From: Candidatus Brachybacterium merdavium
GTDB lineage: Bacteria > Actinomycetota > Actinomycetes > Actinomycetales > Dermabacteraceae
Length of the DNA stretch: 64,000 nucleotides
Direction of reading: 5' to 3'
Assembly (NCBI GenBank): GCA_019118275.1
Contig: DWZH01000136.1
Coordinates: forward strand, 1 to 64,000
Part shown: piece by piece, positions 17,820 to 26,207 of the stretch
How positions within the stretch are numbered: the first letter of the stretch is position 1
Layout of the letters: each line of letters opens with the position of its first letter
Position numbers and translations under genes: made by a program
The notes under the pieces: model-generated
Databases searched by the model: none
Seen by the model: the letters and a program-made list of their open reading frames with translations, nothing else
What the model was told of the DNA's origin: nothing

Positions 17820-19612
17820 TCGTTCTCGAGTTCGCGTCCCGGGGTGCCCGTGGGGGCGATGCCCTGGTTCTGGAGGGTGAAGGCCATCAGTTCCGAGAAA
17901 GCCGGTCCGGCCGCACGGCTGCCGGAGATGAAGGAGTTCAGGCCGAAGACGAACACCCCGACCACGATCTCCGGGTCATCAGCGGGGGCGAAACCGATGA
18001 AGGAGGCGGTGTAGGTGCCGCCGGGCACCTGCGCGGTGCCCGACTTGCCGGCCGTGGCGTAGCCGGTCACGGCCGCACCGGACTCCTCCTCGTCGATGTT
18101 GTTGTCCATCAGCTCCGCGACGGTCTCGGCGGTCTCAGCGGAGACCACCCGGGTGCTGGCGGGCTCGCCCAGCGGGCGCACGGAGCCATCGTCCTCGCGG
18201 GTGCCGGCGACCACGCGGGGATCCACGCGCACGCCCTGATTGGCGAAGGTCCCGACCGCCGAGGTCATCTGCAGGGCATTGACGGAGTAGCCCTGACCGA
18301 AGGCGGTGGTGTACCGGGTGCGACCGGTCCAGTCCTCGGCGGGATGGACGATGCCGGCCGACTCGCCGGGCAGGCCCACACCGGTGGGCTGGCCGAGCCC
18401 GAAGGCGGTCAGGTAGTCGTGGCGGATCTGCGGCTCCATCTCCTCGGAGATCTGCACGGTGCCGACGTTGGAGCTGTTGGACAGCACGCCGGCGAGCGTC
18501 AGCCGCTGGTCCTCGTGGTAGCGGGCGTCCTTGATCCGATGGCCGTCGAAGGAGGTCTCATAGGGGATCTCGTACTGGGAGTCGACCTGCGCGGTGCCCT
18601 CCTCGAGCGCCGCCGCGATGGTGAACAGCTTGCCGGTCGAGCCCGGTTCGAAGACTTTGGAGATCGACCGGTTGCCGCGGTCCTCGTCGTCGACGGCCCC
18701 GAAATCGTTGGGGTCGTAGCTCGGATAGTCGGCCAGGGCCAGTACCTCGCCGGTGCGGGCGTTGAGCGCCACGGCGCTGCCGCCGCTGCCGCCCACGTCC
18801 TCGACCGCTCCCGCGACGATCTGCTGGGCCTTCCACTGCAGGTCACGGTCGATCGTCAGCACCAGATCGCTGCCGTCGACGGCGTCGGTGGTCTCCCGCT
18901 TGCCGGTGGGGATGATCTGGCCCCCGGCGCCGCGCTCGTACTGGGTCTTGCCGTCGGTGCCGCGCAGGGTGTCGTCGAAGGACAGCTCGGTGCCCGCCAG
19001 GGCGGCGCCGTCGTCGCCGACGAAGCCCAGGATGTTCCCGCCCACGGAGCCCGCCGGGTAGATCCGGTCGGCGACGGGGTCTGCGCCGATCCCGGGGATC
19101 TCCAGGGCCAGGGCGGCGTCGCGGACGGCGGGCTCGACGTTCTTGAGCAGGTACACGAAGCCGCGGTCACCGGTGAGCGCCTCCTCGGTGTCGCTGACCG
19201 ACCAGCCCAGCACCGGGGCGAGCTCTGCGGCGGCGGCCGGGACGCCCGTCTCCTCGGCGGAGCGGGAGTTCTGCAGGTACTGGTCGACCTGCATCTGGTT
19301 GACCCAGAGGTCGTAGCGCTGCACCGAGCTGGCCAGCGTCGTGCCGTGGCGATCGACGATGTCTCCGCGCAGCGCGGGGATGGAGCGGGTCACGGTGCGC
19401 TGCTCGATGGCCTCCTGGGCCCGGGCGCTGGCATCCAGCCCCTGAACCCAGACCAGGCGGCCGGACAGCGCGAGCACGGCGACCATGATCATGCACAGCA
19501 GCAGCCGGTGCCGCACCGCGGGTTCGCCGATCCGAGCACGCGGGATGCGGTGCCCTCCGCCCCGCTGTCCTCCCGGACCGCGGCCGGCGCGTTCGCTGCG
19601 GGAGGTCGACAT
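17813..19612 (-). CDS. ftsI: septal transpeptidase FtsI (class B PBP)
   Basis: 599 aa penicillin-binding protein cross-linking septal peptidoglycan. A basic N-terminal tail precedes one membrane segment (about 35-57). The dimerisation domain follows (about 75-235), then the transpeptidase with STGK (325-328, nucleophilic Ser), SSN (380-382) and KSGT (523-526). It follows the ftsL-like gene by 2 bases. Confidence 0.97.
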   Translation of the reverse strand: MSTSRSERAGRGPGGQRGGGHRIPRARIGEPAVRHRLLLCMIMVAVLALSGRLVWVQGLDASARAQEAIEQRTVTRSIPALRGDIVDRHGTTLASSVQRYDLWVNQMQVDQYLQNSRSAEETGVPAAAAELAPVLGWSVSDTEEALTGDRGFVYLLKNVEPAVRDAALALEIPGIGADPVADRIYPAGSVGGNILGFVGDDGAALAGTELSFDDTLRGTDGKTQYERGAGGQIIPTGKRETTDAVDGSDLVLTIDRDLQWKAQQIVAGAVEDVGGSGGSAVALNARTGEVLALADYPSYDPNDFGAVDDEDRGNRSISKVFEPGSTGKLFTIAAALEEGTAQVDSQYEIPYETSFDGHRIKDARYHEDQRLTLAGVLSNSSNVGTVQISEEMEPQIRHDYLTAFGLGQPTGVGLPGESAGIVHPAEDWTGRTRYTTAFGQGYSVNALQMTSAVGTFANQGVRVDPRVVAGTREDDGSVRPLGEPASTRVVSAETAETVAELMDNNIDEEESGAAVTGYATAGKSGTAQVPGGTYTASFIGFAPADDPEIVVGVFVFGLNSFISGSRAAGPAFSELMAFTLQNQGIAPTGTPGRELENEW

Positions 19613-19614
19613 GC

Positions 19615-20133
19615 TCAGGCTCCCTCGTTCCCCATGCCGTGGTAGGCGGTGGGCTCGTCATAGATCTGCGCGGGCGGCACGGCCACCTCGGCCGGCGCCT
19701 GCGCGAGTTCCGGATTGGGAGCAGTCTGCTCGCTCGGGGCCGTCTGGCCAAGCACCTCGCCCGTGTCGAGGTCGATGTAGGCGGGCTCGGACACCGGCAC
19801 CATGCCGTGCTCACGAGCCTGGCGCTCGAGCTCCTGCGGGGTGCCCAGACGCTCATCGGTCTCGGCCAGCGCCTGCTTCTCCTCGGTCAGGCGCTGGGAC
19901 TGGCTCTGCAGCCGGGTGATCTCATAGCTGGTGTCGGACATCTGGATGTTCATGTACAGCAGCGCCGCCAGGGTGGCGGTGACGATCAGGGTGCACAGCA
20001 GCGTGAACGGCATCGAGCTGCCGGAGGTCTTCGGAGCGGCGAGGACCGTCAGCTTCGGCCGCGGCGCGGCGGAGGTCTTCGGGGCGCGGAGCGGGCGGAC
20101 CGCTGGGGAGCGGACGGCGGAGGTGCTTGCCAT
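19615..20133 (-). CDS. ftsL: FtsL-like bitopic division protein
   Basis: 172 aa with one membrane segment (about 40-63) followed by a coiled coil (about 70-105, Leu/Glu/Gln-rich) and a Pro/Glu-rich tail. Sequence conservation in FtsL is low, so the identity rests on topology, size and the position between rsmH and ftsI. FtsL would bind FtsB and FtsQ. The Pro/Ala-rich periplasmic tail (about 125-172) is longer than in classical FtsL. The start is one base after the rsmH stop. Confidence 0.8.
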   Translation of the reverse strand: MASTSAVRSPAVRPLRAPKTSAAPRPKLTVLAAPKTSGSSMPFTLLCTLIVTATLAALLYMNIQMSDTSYEITRLQSQSQRLTEEKQALAETDERLGTPQELERQAREHGMVPVSEPAYIDLDTGEVLGQTAPSEQTAPNPELAQAPAEVAVPPAQIYDEPTAYHGMGNEGA

Positions 20134-20134
20134 A

Positions 20135-21127
20135 TCAGCGGGCTCTCTGGGCGGGTCGGATGCGGGTCAGTGCGCGCAGCCGGACGGAGGCCGCGCGCGG
20201 GTTCAGGGCGCGTTCGGCCTCATCGGCCTGCAGCGCGCCCCGGATGATCGGTTCGAAGGTCGGTTTGTGCTCCTCGAGCTCGACCGGCAGACCGGGAGGG
20301 GCCGAGGAGCGGGTCCGTCGCCCAAAAGCGTTCTTGACCAGGCGGTCCTCACCGGAATGGTAGGACTCCACGACGATCCGGCCACCGAGGACGAGGCTGT
20401 CCAGCGCTTTCTCGAGGGCGCCGGCCAGGAGCTCGAGCTCCTCGTTGACGGCGATCCGCAGCGCCTGGAAGGTGCGCTTGGCGGGGTGACCGCCGCTCGC
20501 CCTGGACGCAGCCGGGATGGCCCGGTCCAGCAGCTGCACCAGTTCCCCGCTGCGGGTGATCGGCGAGCTCTCGCGCTGCTCGACGATCCGGCGGGCGATG
20601 CGGCGCGAGAAGCGCTCGTCGCCGAGCTCGTGGAGCACGCGTGCGAGCTCCTGCTCGGGCAGATCCCGCAGCAGGTCCGCGGCCGTGGGGCCGTCGGAGG
20701 CGGTGTCCATGCGCATGTCCAGAGGGGCATCGACCGTGTAGGAGAAGCCGCGCTCGGCGGTATCGATCTGGAAGCTGGACAGGCCCAGGTCCATCATCAC
20801 CGCGTCGGCGCCGTCCAGCCCGAGCTCCTCGAGCACCTCGGGGAGCTCGTCGTAGGTGGCGTGGACCAAAGTGGCCCGCTCGGCATGGCCGGCCCGCCCG
20901 ATCCGTTCCCGGGCCAGTGCGAGGGCCTCCGCGTCGCGGTCGATACCGACCAGGCGAGCTTCGGGGGCGGCGTCCAGGACGGCGGTGGCGTGGCCCCCCA
21001 TGCCCAGGGTGGCGTCGATGTGCACCGCGCCGGGACGCCGGAGCGCGGGGGTCAGCAGCTCCACGGAGGTGTCGAGCAGAACCGGCAGGTGCCGCTGCTC
21101 GACCGGTGTGTGCTGCGAGCTGTCCAT
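20135..21127 (-). CDS. rsmH: 16S rRNA (cytosine1402-N4)-methyltransferase RsmH
   Basis: 330 aa. The N-terminal HLPVLLDTSVELL leads into the SAM-binding motif DATLGMGGHATAVLD (about 39-53). Further family blocks are MMDLGLSSFQID, DMRMD, HPAKRTFQALRIAVN and SYHSGEDRLVKN. It methylates C1402 of 16S rRNA with RsmI. The start has GGGGAGGGGG upstream. A strong inverted repeat fills part of the 192-base gap to mraZ. Confidence 0.97.
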   Translation of the reverse strand: MDSSQHTPVEQRHLPVLLDTSVELLTPALRRPGAVHIDATLGMGGHATAVLDAAPEARLVGIDRDAEALALARERIGRAGHAERATLVHATYDELPEVLEELGLDGADAVMMDLGLSSFQIDTAERGFSYTVDAPLDMRMDTASDGPTAADLLRDLPEQELARVLHELGDERFSRRIARRIVEQRESSPITRSGELVQLLDRAIPAASRASGGHPAKRTFQALRIAVNEELELLAGALEKALDSLVLGGRIVVESYHSGEDRLVKNAFGRRTRSSAPPGLPVELEEHKPTFEPIIRGALQADEAERALNPRAASVRLRALTRIRPAQRAR

Positions 21128-21242
21128 GGCGCCCCCTCCCCTGTGCTGCGCGCCGCATTCGGCGCGGGTCCTGTCGCGGCGCGAGAGCCGCTGATTGCGA
21201 CGTGGTTCCGGGTCCTGGGGCCGGGGCCGCCCTGCGGGATTC

Positions 21243-21296
21243 CTCGTCGTTCCCGACCCGCCACCGGGGAAGTTGCATCGGGGCGGGAACGACGAG
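21243..21296. repeat. 13-bp inverted repeat between mraZ and rsmH
   Basis: CTCGTCGTTCCCG at 21243-21255 is exactly complementary to CGGGAACGACGAG at 21284-21296, with a 28-base loop. It lies in the untranslated gap between mraZ and rsmH on the transcribed strand. No T-run follows on the minus strand. It could be an attenuator, an RNase processing site or a protein-binding site separating mraZ from the rest of the cluster. Confidence 0.55.
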
Positions 21297-21307
21297 AGGT
21301 CTCACAG

Positions 21308-21321
21308 GACGGATATCCGTC
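21308..21321. repeat. 14-bp palindrome over the mraZ stop codon
   Basis: GACGGATATCCGTC is a perfect 14-bp palindrome. It overlaps the TGA of mraZ and sits just upstream of the 13-bp inverted repeat as transcribed. Confidence 0.4.
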
Positions 21322-21751
21322 AGAACAGGCCCGGGACCACCTCCTCGGCGGTCTGGGCGAAGCCCTCCTCCTTCTGCTCGAGGTAGGTCTCCCAGGCCGG
21401 GAGCGACCAGATCTCGAGCCGATCGAGCGCGCCGATCACGGCGCATTCCCGGTCCAGGTCCGCGTAGGTGCGCAGATGGCCCGGGATGGTGATGCGGCCC
21501 TGCTTGTCCGGGATGACGTCCTCCGCTCCGGACAGCAGCACCCGCAGGTAGTCACGGGTGCGCCGATCGGTGGTGGGCGCCCGACGGGCTTCCTCGAGCT
21601 TCTGGCGGAACTCGGCGAGCGGGTACACGGCGATGCAGTGCTCCTGTCCGCGAGTCATGACCAGTCCCGAGGCGAGCTCGTCACGGAACTTCGCAGGAAA
21701 GATCAGGCGTCCCTTGTCGTCGAGCTTGGGCGTGAAGGTGCCGAGGAACAT
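21320..21751 (-). CDS. mraZ: transcriptional regulator MraZ
   Basis: 143 aa with two SpoVT-AbrB-like DNA-binding repeats. The first has [22 protein letters not shown] at the N-terminus and the second, near 78-95, has [17 protein letters not shown]. MraZ is the first gene of dcw clusters; in E. coli it binds repeated TGGG-type sites in its own promoter and controls the operon. A strong AAGGAGG site precedes the ATG, and a matching repeat array is 60-86 bases upstream. Confidence 0.97.
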   Translation of the reverse strand: MFLGTFTPKLDDKGRLIFPAKFRDELASGLVMTRGQEHCIAVYPLAEFRQKLEEARRAPTTDRRTRDYLRVLLSGAEDVIPDKQGRITIPGHLRTYADLDRECAVIGALDRLEIWSLPAWETYLEQKEEGFAQTAEEVVPGLF

Positions 21752-22242
21752 CCAGGCCCTCCTTCACTCACCGTGACTCGCGATCCGAAACCCCATCTCC
21801 TTCCTACGCGCCCCACTTTACCCCACTACCCCCCACCCAATGCCAGCCGAATGCCGAAAATGAGCCATCTGACAGCCATCACTGCAGGTAGCAGCGGTGG
21901 GGGAAGGTGGGGGGAAAGTGGTGTGGAACGCGCGACAGCGTGTCGCCGCACGCCGGATCACCGGCGCCAGGGAGCCGCTCGCTGCGGCGAGTGCAGCCCG
22001 GTGCGACTCAAAGATGCAGGTCATGAGGTGCTGGGGCGGGCGGCGCCGGGGAACGCGGTGGAGGTGGAGGGAAGTGGGGGATCGCGGTGGAGCGCTGTGG
22101 AGATCAGGGGGAACGGGAGGTCCAGGTGGTCGGATCCTCGCCGCTCCGCAGCTCACCGGGCCGCAGCACAGGGAGCGACGGTGGTCAGCGGATGGCGGCC
22201 GTCAGCGGGCCGGGCCGTGCGCACCGCGAGGTGACACACGAA
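21752..22242. other. mraZ upstream region without genes
   Basis: About 490 bases lie between the mraZ start and the terminator after the DUF3040 gene. I see no convincing gene. It holds the GTGGGG array (21791-21840), a second oppositely oriented GTGGGG array (21897-21925), and a G-rich low-complexity stretch with repeated GGTGGAG (about 22040-22110). Confidence 0.6.
21791..21840 (-). promoter_or_regulatory. MraZ operator: GTGGGG repeats at 10-bp spacing
   Basis: On the coding strand GTGGGG occurs at three positions exactly 10 bases apart (CCCCAC on the plus strand at 21811, 21821 and 21831), with a related ATGGGG in the same phase at 21791. MraZ of other bacteria binds direct repeats of TGGG-type boxes with about one helical turn between them in front of mraZ. 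The position upstream of mraZ fits autoregulation of the whole cluster. Confidence 0.75.
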
Positions 22243-22270
22243 GCGCCCCGGCTCGAAGGAGCCGGGGCGC
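22243..22270 (-). terminator. hairpin after the DUF3040 gene
   Basis: GCGCCCCGGCTC and GAGCCGGGGCGC form a perfect 12-bp stem around the tetraloop GAAG, 25 bases past the stop of the minus-strand DUF3040 gene. No T-run follows, as is usual in high-G+C actinobacteria. Confidence 0.8.
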
Positions 22271-22295
22271 TGCCGTGGTGGAATTCAGGGGCGGG

Positions 22296-22694
22296 TCAGA
22301 AGCGGTCGTCACCCGAGCGCTTCTCCCAGCGCTGTTCCATCTTCTGCATGAAGCTGCCGCCGTTGCCCCGAGGTGAGTCGGGGCCCTGCGGGCCGGAACC
22401 GCCACCGGGATCATCGGGGTCCGACGGCGAGGAGGTGGGGGTGGTGACGGCATAGACGGCGCCGGCCAGCATCCCGATGAACGCGATCACGCCGAGCCAG
22501 ACGGCGGGCAGGGCGACGGCCAGCACCAGGACCACCAGGCCCAGGACGACCGCGCCCAGGCCGATGGCGATCCGACGGCCGTTGTTCCGGGGGGCCTTCT
22601 TGGGCGCAAAGGCCCGCGCGAGCCGCGGATCGTCAGCGAAGAGCTGACGCTCCATCTCGTCGAGCATCTTCTGCTCGTGCTCAGACAGCGGCAT
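22296..22694 (-). CDS. DUF3040 membrane protein
   Basis: 132 aa. It begins MPLSEHEQKMLDEMERQL, the signature of DUF3040 proteins, followed by two hydrophobic segments (about 44-62 and 65-84) and a disordered Gly/Pro/Ser-rich tail. This family is restricted to actinobacteria and its function is unknown. It is commonly found next to the dcw cluster and dinB, as here. A GGAGCGG site precedes the ATG. Confidence 0.9.
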   Translation of the reverse strand: MPLSEHEQKMLDEMERQLFADDPRLARAFAPKKAPRNNGRRIAIGLGAVVLGLVVLVLAVALPAVWLGVIAFIGMLAGAVYAVTTPTSSPSDPDDPGGGSGPQGPDSPRGNGGSFMQKMEQRWEKRSGDDRF

Positions 22695-22852
22695 GGTTCC
22701 GCTCCTTGTCCCCGTGCCTCACGCCCGCTGGGCGCCCCCGCCGCACAGACCTGGCTCATCTGCCTTCGTCGGCGGTACCCTCAGTTTAGAGCCCATTCCT
22801 GAGTTATGGAAACCGTTGCCGACGTGCATCACGCCCCCACGGGACCTCCAGG

Positions 22853-24100
22853 TCACAGCTCCGGCACCGGGGGTGGCCCCGGAGGGGTCTGCCGGGGGCC
22901 GACGGGCTCGCTTGACAAGGTGGATCCGCGGCTGACGGTCGCCCCTCCGAAACGTTCCCGTGCCCGGTCCATCGCGGCCTCCAGATCCTGCCATCCCGCC
23001 GAACGACCGGTCAGCTCCTGCTGGACGGGCGCTCCGTCGGCCGGCTCGAGCTGCGTGGCCCGCACACCGGCCAGTCGGATGCGGTGCAGCCGGTGCTGCT
23101 CGCGCTCCCACAGCGCCACCACGTGCTCCCGGAGGCGCTCCCCGCTCGCAGTGGGCTGGCTCAGGGTGGAGGAGCGGGTGAGGGTGGTCCCATCGGGGCT
23201 GCGCAGCTTGAGGACGACCGTGCGGGTGACGAAGCCGGAGCGTCGCAGCTGATGGGCGACCTCATCGGCCATGATCGTGATCCGTCGGCGCACCTCCCGG
23301 GGGTCGGTCAGGTCCTCGTCCCAGGTGCGCTCGGTGCCCAGCGACTTGTCCCGGGTGCGGTGCCCGAGCCCGGTGCGGTCGCTGCCGTCGGCCAGGCGCA
23401 GGACCTCGGGCGTGCGCGGGCCGAGCACCCGGGCGACGGTGGCCGCGGGGACCTCCCGGAGCTGGCTGATGGTGCGGACCCCGATCCGCTCCAGCCCGGC
23501 CACGGCCTTGGGCCCGACCCCGGAGATCACCGAGACCGGCAGCGGTGCCAGGAACTGCGCTGTGTCCTCCGCCGGGATGATCAGCATGCCGTCGGGCTTG
23601 GCCTGGGCGGAGGCGATCTTCGCGACCGCCCGGGAGACGGAGCCGCCCACGGAGCTGGGCAGCCCGAGCTCGGCTCGGATGCGGTGGCGCAGCAGGGCGG
23701 CGATCGTGTCCGGAGGCCCGAACAGCCTCCTCGCGCCGCGCACGTCGAGGAAGGCTTCGTCGACGCTGATCTGCTCGACTTCGGCCACCACGTCGCCGAG
23801 CAGCGCCATCACCTGGGCGGAGACCTCCCGGTACCGGTCCATGCGACCGGGGACGATGATCAGATCCGGGGCCAGGCGCCGGGCAGTGGCCATCGGCATC
23901 GCCGAGCGGATTCCCCGGGTGCGGGCGGGGTAGCTGGCGGCCGCGACGACGCCGCGCGCTCCGGCTCCCCCGACCACCACCGGCTTGCCCTGCAGCGAAG
24001 GGTCGTCCCGGATCTCGACCGAGGCGAAGAAGGCATCCATGTCGAGATGGAGGATGCCGGGGAGCTCCTCGGTGCGGTCCTCCGCGTGCTGCGTGCCCAT
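22853..24100 (-). CDS. dinB: DNA polymerase IV (Y-family)
   Basis: 415 aa translesion polymerase. The start at 24100 has GGGAGG upstream and gives MGTQHAEDRTEELPG before the catalytic LHLDMDAFFASVE; the open frame to 24367 is Arg/Ala-rich noise. Other Y-family features are YPARTRGIRSAMP, the SVDEAFLDVRG catalytic motif and the little-finger domain (about 255-370). There is no visible SOS box upstream, although dinB is an SOS gene in several bacteria. Confidence 0.95.
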   Translation of the reverse strand: MGTQHAEDRTEELPGILHLDMDAFFASVEIRDDPSLQGKPVVVGGAGARGVVAAASYPARTRGIRSAMPMATARRLAPDLIIVPGRMDRYREVSAQVMALLGDVVAEVEQISVDEAFLDVRGARRLFGPPDTIAALLRHRIRAELGLPSSVGGSVSRAVAKIASAQAKPDGMLIIPAEDTAQFLAPLPVSVISGVGPKAVAGLERIGVRTISQLREVPAATVARVLGPRTPEVLRLADGSDRTGLGHRTRDKSLGTERTWDEDLTDPREVRRRITIMADEVAHQLRRSGFVTRTVVLKLRSPDGTTLTRSSTLSQPTASGERLREHVVALWEREQHRLHRIRLAGVRATQLEPADGAPVQQELTGRSAGWQDLEAAMDRARERFGGATVSRGSTLSSEPVGPRQTPPGPPPVPEL

Positions 24101-24147
24101 TGCCACCTCCCGGCTCAGGACTGTACCGGGCGCGGCGCCGTGCCCGG

Positions 24148-24657
24148 TCACCCGGCCAGGGCGGTCAACGGCCCCGGCAGCTCCTCGAGCAGCAGGTCTG
24201 CGACCTGTTCGAGATGGCGGGCCGTCTGCTCGAGGTGGCGCTCGAGCAGGACGGGGTCGGGATGAGCGGCGGGGTCGCGGTCCAGGCGCTCGCGCTCGGC
24301 GACCAGCTCGGTCAGCTCCGCGGAGCGCTCGGCGGCGCTGCCCCCGATCCGCTCCAGCGCCCTCCACACGTTCAGGGGCAGAGGCCGGCGCCGCTCGCGA
24401 TTGGCTCGGGTGACCAGCACCCCGGCCCCGCGCAGCGCCGCGCGGTGGGCCAACTCGAAGGCGTCACGCGGCTCGGTGGCGGACAGCGCCCTGCCCTGCT
24501 GGAGCAGCTGACGGGCCCGCTGAAGGCACGCCTGGTCGGCGTCGAGCCGGGCGAGGTGGGCCCGTAAGGACCGGGGCGCTGCCGCACCCCCGCTCCCGGC
24601 TGCGCGGCCGCTCCCGGCTGCGCCGCGTGCGCGGGATCCTGCCGTGATGGTGGCCAT
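24148..24657 (-). CDS. SAV_6107-type HEPN-domain protein
   Basis: 169 aa. The start at 24657 has GGGGAGGAG just upstream; the open frame continues to 24744 but reads unlike a protein. An Ala/Gly/Arg-rich N-terminus (1-30) precedes a helical domain. There R64 and H71 in RDAFELAH match the R-x4-6-H pattern of HEPN ribonucleases and nucleic-acid-binding proteins. The SAV_6107 family is actinobacterial and usually next to dinB, as here (47-base gap); its role is unknown. The family assignment is from memory of sequence style. Confidence 0.75.
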   Translation of the reverse strand: MATITAGSRARGAAGSGRAAGSGGAAAPRSLRAHLARLDADQACLQRARQLLQQGRALSATEPRDAFELAHRAALRGAGVLVTRANRERRRPLPLNVWRALERIGGSAAERSAELTELVAERERLDRDPAAHPDPVLLERHLEQTARHLEQVADLLLEELPGPLTALAG

Positions 24658-24812
24658 GCCGCTCCTCCCCGGTGCGGTGCCGCTCCCGGCACCTGTGCAC
24701 CTGTATGCGTTGGTGCTCCGCACGCTATGGGAGGGGTCCGACATCCGGCCCGGATCGCCCGATATGGGGATGACCAGGGCCTGGGGAGGAGTGCGCCTCC
24801 TACAGTGGTGCG

Positions 24813-25643
24813 ATGTCCCGTCGCCAGCGCCGATCCGCCCGCCCCTTCGAGAACCTGGGGTCGCTCGAGACCCCCATCCCGATCTCGACCGGGTACGCCC
24901 GCCTCAGCCGGGAGAACGACGGCTCGGTGCTGCTGGACATCAACGGCATGCCCTCCTCGCACCTGCACCCCGACCCCGAGTTCCTGGTCTTCGAGTACAT
25001 GCGGTGGATGCAGCTGGTGATCGAACTGCAGCTGGCGGCCGGCGACGTGCGGTCATCGGCCCCGCAGCTGGCACACCTGGGCGGTGGTGGCTGCTCGCTG
25101 CCCCGGGCGCTCGCGGCCGCCCACCCCGACAGCAGGCAGATCGTGGTCGAGCTCGACGCACTGCTGGCCGAGCAGGTGCGCCCCTGGTTCGACCTGCCCC
25201 GCTCCCCGCAGCTGCGGCTACGCGTCGACGACGCGCTCGGCGCCCTGTCGGCATGGCGCGCGGACCGCTTCGACGTCCTGGTACGCGACGTCTTCTCCGG
25301 GTCCGTCACGCCCCCCGAGCTGCTCACCGTCGACGCCGCCCGGCAGGTGGCACGGGTGCTGCGGGAGGACGGCCTGTACCTGGCCAACTGCGCCGCTCCC
25401 CCGGGCAGCGGGATGCTGGCCGATGAAGTCGCCACCCTGTGCACGGTCTTCGAGCACGTCGGCGTGATCGCGGAGCCCGCTCACCTGTCGGGCAAGCGGA
25501 GGGGGAACTGTGTGCTGCTCGCCTCGGCGCATCCGCTGCCCGAGGGGGTCGACCGGGTGCTGCGCTCGGACCCCGTCTCGGTGCGGCTGGCTCGCTCGGC
25601 CCAGGTGCAGGCGCTGCGCCGCGCCGGCCGGGTGCTCGTCTGA
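24813..25643 (+). CDS. spermidine-synthase-like methyltransferase-fold protein
   Basis: 276 aa. The Rossmann core shows LAHLGGGGCSLPRAL (about 87-101), an acidic residue after strand 2 (VVELDALL), then RVDDALGAL and FDVLVRDVFSG. These match polyamine-synthase homologues common in actinobacteria. The usual catalytic Asp pair for putrescine and decarboxylated SAM is not clearly conserved, so true spermidine synthase activity is doubtful. It is a monocistronic plus-strand gene, divergent from the HEPN gene, ending before a strong hairpin. Confidence 0.82.
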   Translation: MSRRQRRSARPFENLGSLETPIPISTGYARLSRENDGSVLLDINGMPSSHLHPDPEFLVFEYMRWMQLVIELQLAAGDVRSSAPQLAHLGGGGCSLPRALAAAHPDSRQIVVELDALLAEQVRPWFDLPRSPQLRLRVDDALGALSAWRADRFDVLVRDVFSGSVTPPELLTVDAARQVARVLREDGLYLANCAAPPGSGMLADEVATLCTVFEHVGVIAEPAHLSGKRRGNCVLLASAHPLPEGVDRVLRSDPVSVRLARSAQVQALRRAGRVLV

Positions 25644-25662
25644 TGCCACCGCGGCAGAACAA

Positions 25663-25703
25663 GACGGACCGGACAGGAGCGCCTTGCTCCTGCCCGGTCC
25701 GTC
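25663..25703. terminator. bidirectional terminator between the synthase-like gene and csp
   Basis: GACGGACCGG-ACAGGAGC pairs with GCTCCTG-CCCGGTCCGTC around a short CCTT-type loop, with one bulge. It lies between two convergent genes, 20 bases after one stop and 23 after the other, so it can serve both. Confidence 0.8.
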
Positions 25704-25725
25704 GGTGTCACGGTCCAGCCGTGGA

Positions 25726-25929
25726 TCAGAGGGGGCGGACTTGTTCGGCCTGCGGCCCCTTGTCTCCCTGGCTGACGTCGAACTCCACGCGCTGGCCCTC
25801 GTCGAGGGTGCGGTAGCCGTCCATATCGATCTTGCTGTGGTGGACGAAGACGTCAGCGCCGCCCCCGTCGATCTCGATGAAGCCGTAGCCCTTTTCGGCG
25901 TTGAACCACTTGACCGAGCCCTGTGCCAT
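25726..25929 (-). CDS. cold-shock protein (CspA family)
   Basis: 67 aa single OB-fold. RNP1 is KGYGFIE (15-21) and RNP2 is DVFVHHS (28-34). It begins [16 protein letters not shown] at the ATG at 25929; a GTG three codons earlier is less likely given GAAGGTG nearby. It binds single-stranded RNA/DNA as an RNA chaperone. Its upstream gap is long, which suits the extended leaders of many csp mRNAs. Confidence 0.95.
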   Translation of the reverse strand: MAQGSVKWFNAEKGYGFIEIDGGGADVFVHHSKIDMDGYRTLDEGQRVEFDVSQGDKGPQAEQVRPL

Positions 25930-26118
25930 ACCTGTCACCTTCTGTGTCGTCCATCATCGGTCGCACGACGCGACCAAGGTCGCCGCGTGAGCCGTCCCCC
26001 GCCTGAGCGGGTGGCATCAGGTGCGTACCGTGCTGTGCCGAGGCACGATCGACGGACTGTCCTGCTGGAACTGCATCACCGCAACGCCCCCATTCTGTCA
26101 TGACCGTGGCACTGTTCA
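25930..26118 (-). promoter_or_regulatory. csp leader and possible promoter
   Basis: On the minus strand a CAGAAT box (revcomp at 26092-26097) is preceded at about 15 bases by TGAACA (26113-26118), a plausible -10/-35 pair. It would give a leader of about 155 bases, which contains a small CCCGC-CTGA-GCGGG hairpin (25998-26011). No other gene is seen in the gap to the PAC2 stop. Confidence 0.35.
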
Positions 26119-26190
26119 CACGGTGGAGGCAAAGCACCGATCACGAAGGCGTAACGAACTGCGCTGGACGGGCGCGCGGGAGGGCGTGCG

Positions 26191-26207
26191 GAGCCCGAAC
26201 GGGGCTC
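26191..26207 (-). terminator. short hairpin over the PAC2 stop
   Basis: GAGCCC-GAACG-GGGCTC forms a 6-bp stem overlapping the stop codon of the PAC2 gene. It is a weak terminator candidate. Confidence 0.35.

Noticed and set aside
22040-22110. GGTGGAG-rich tract that might be a repeat array or CRISPR-like element
   Set aside because: The units are irregular in length and spacing and there are no spacers; it is a low-complexity G-rich stretch.
24101-24367. N-terminal extension of dinB
   Set aside because: Arg/Pro/Ala-rich and overlaps the HEPN gene; the ATG at 24100 has a good ribosome-binding site.
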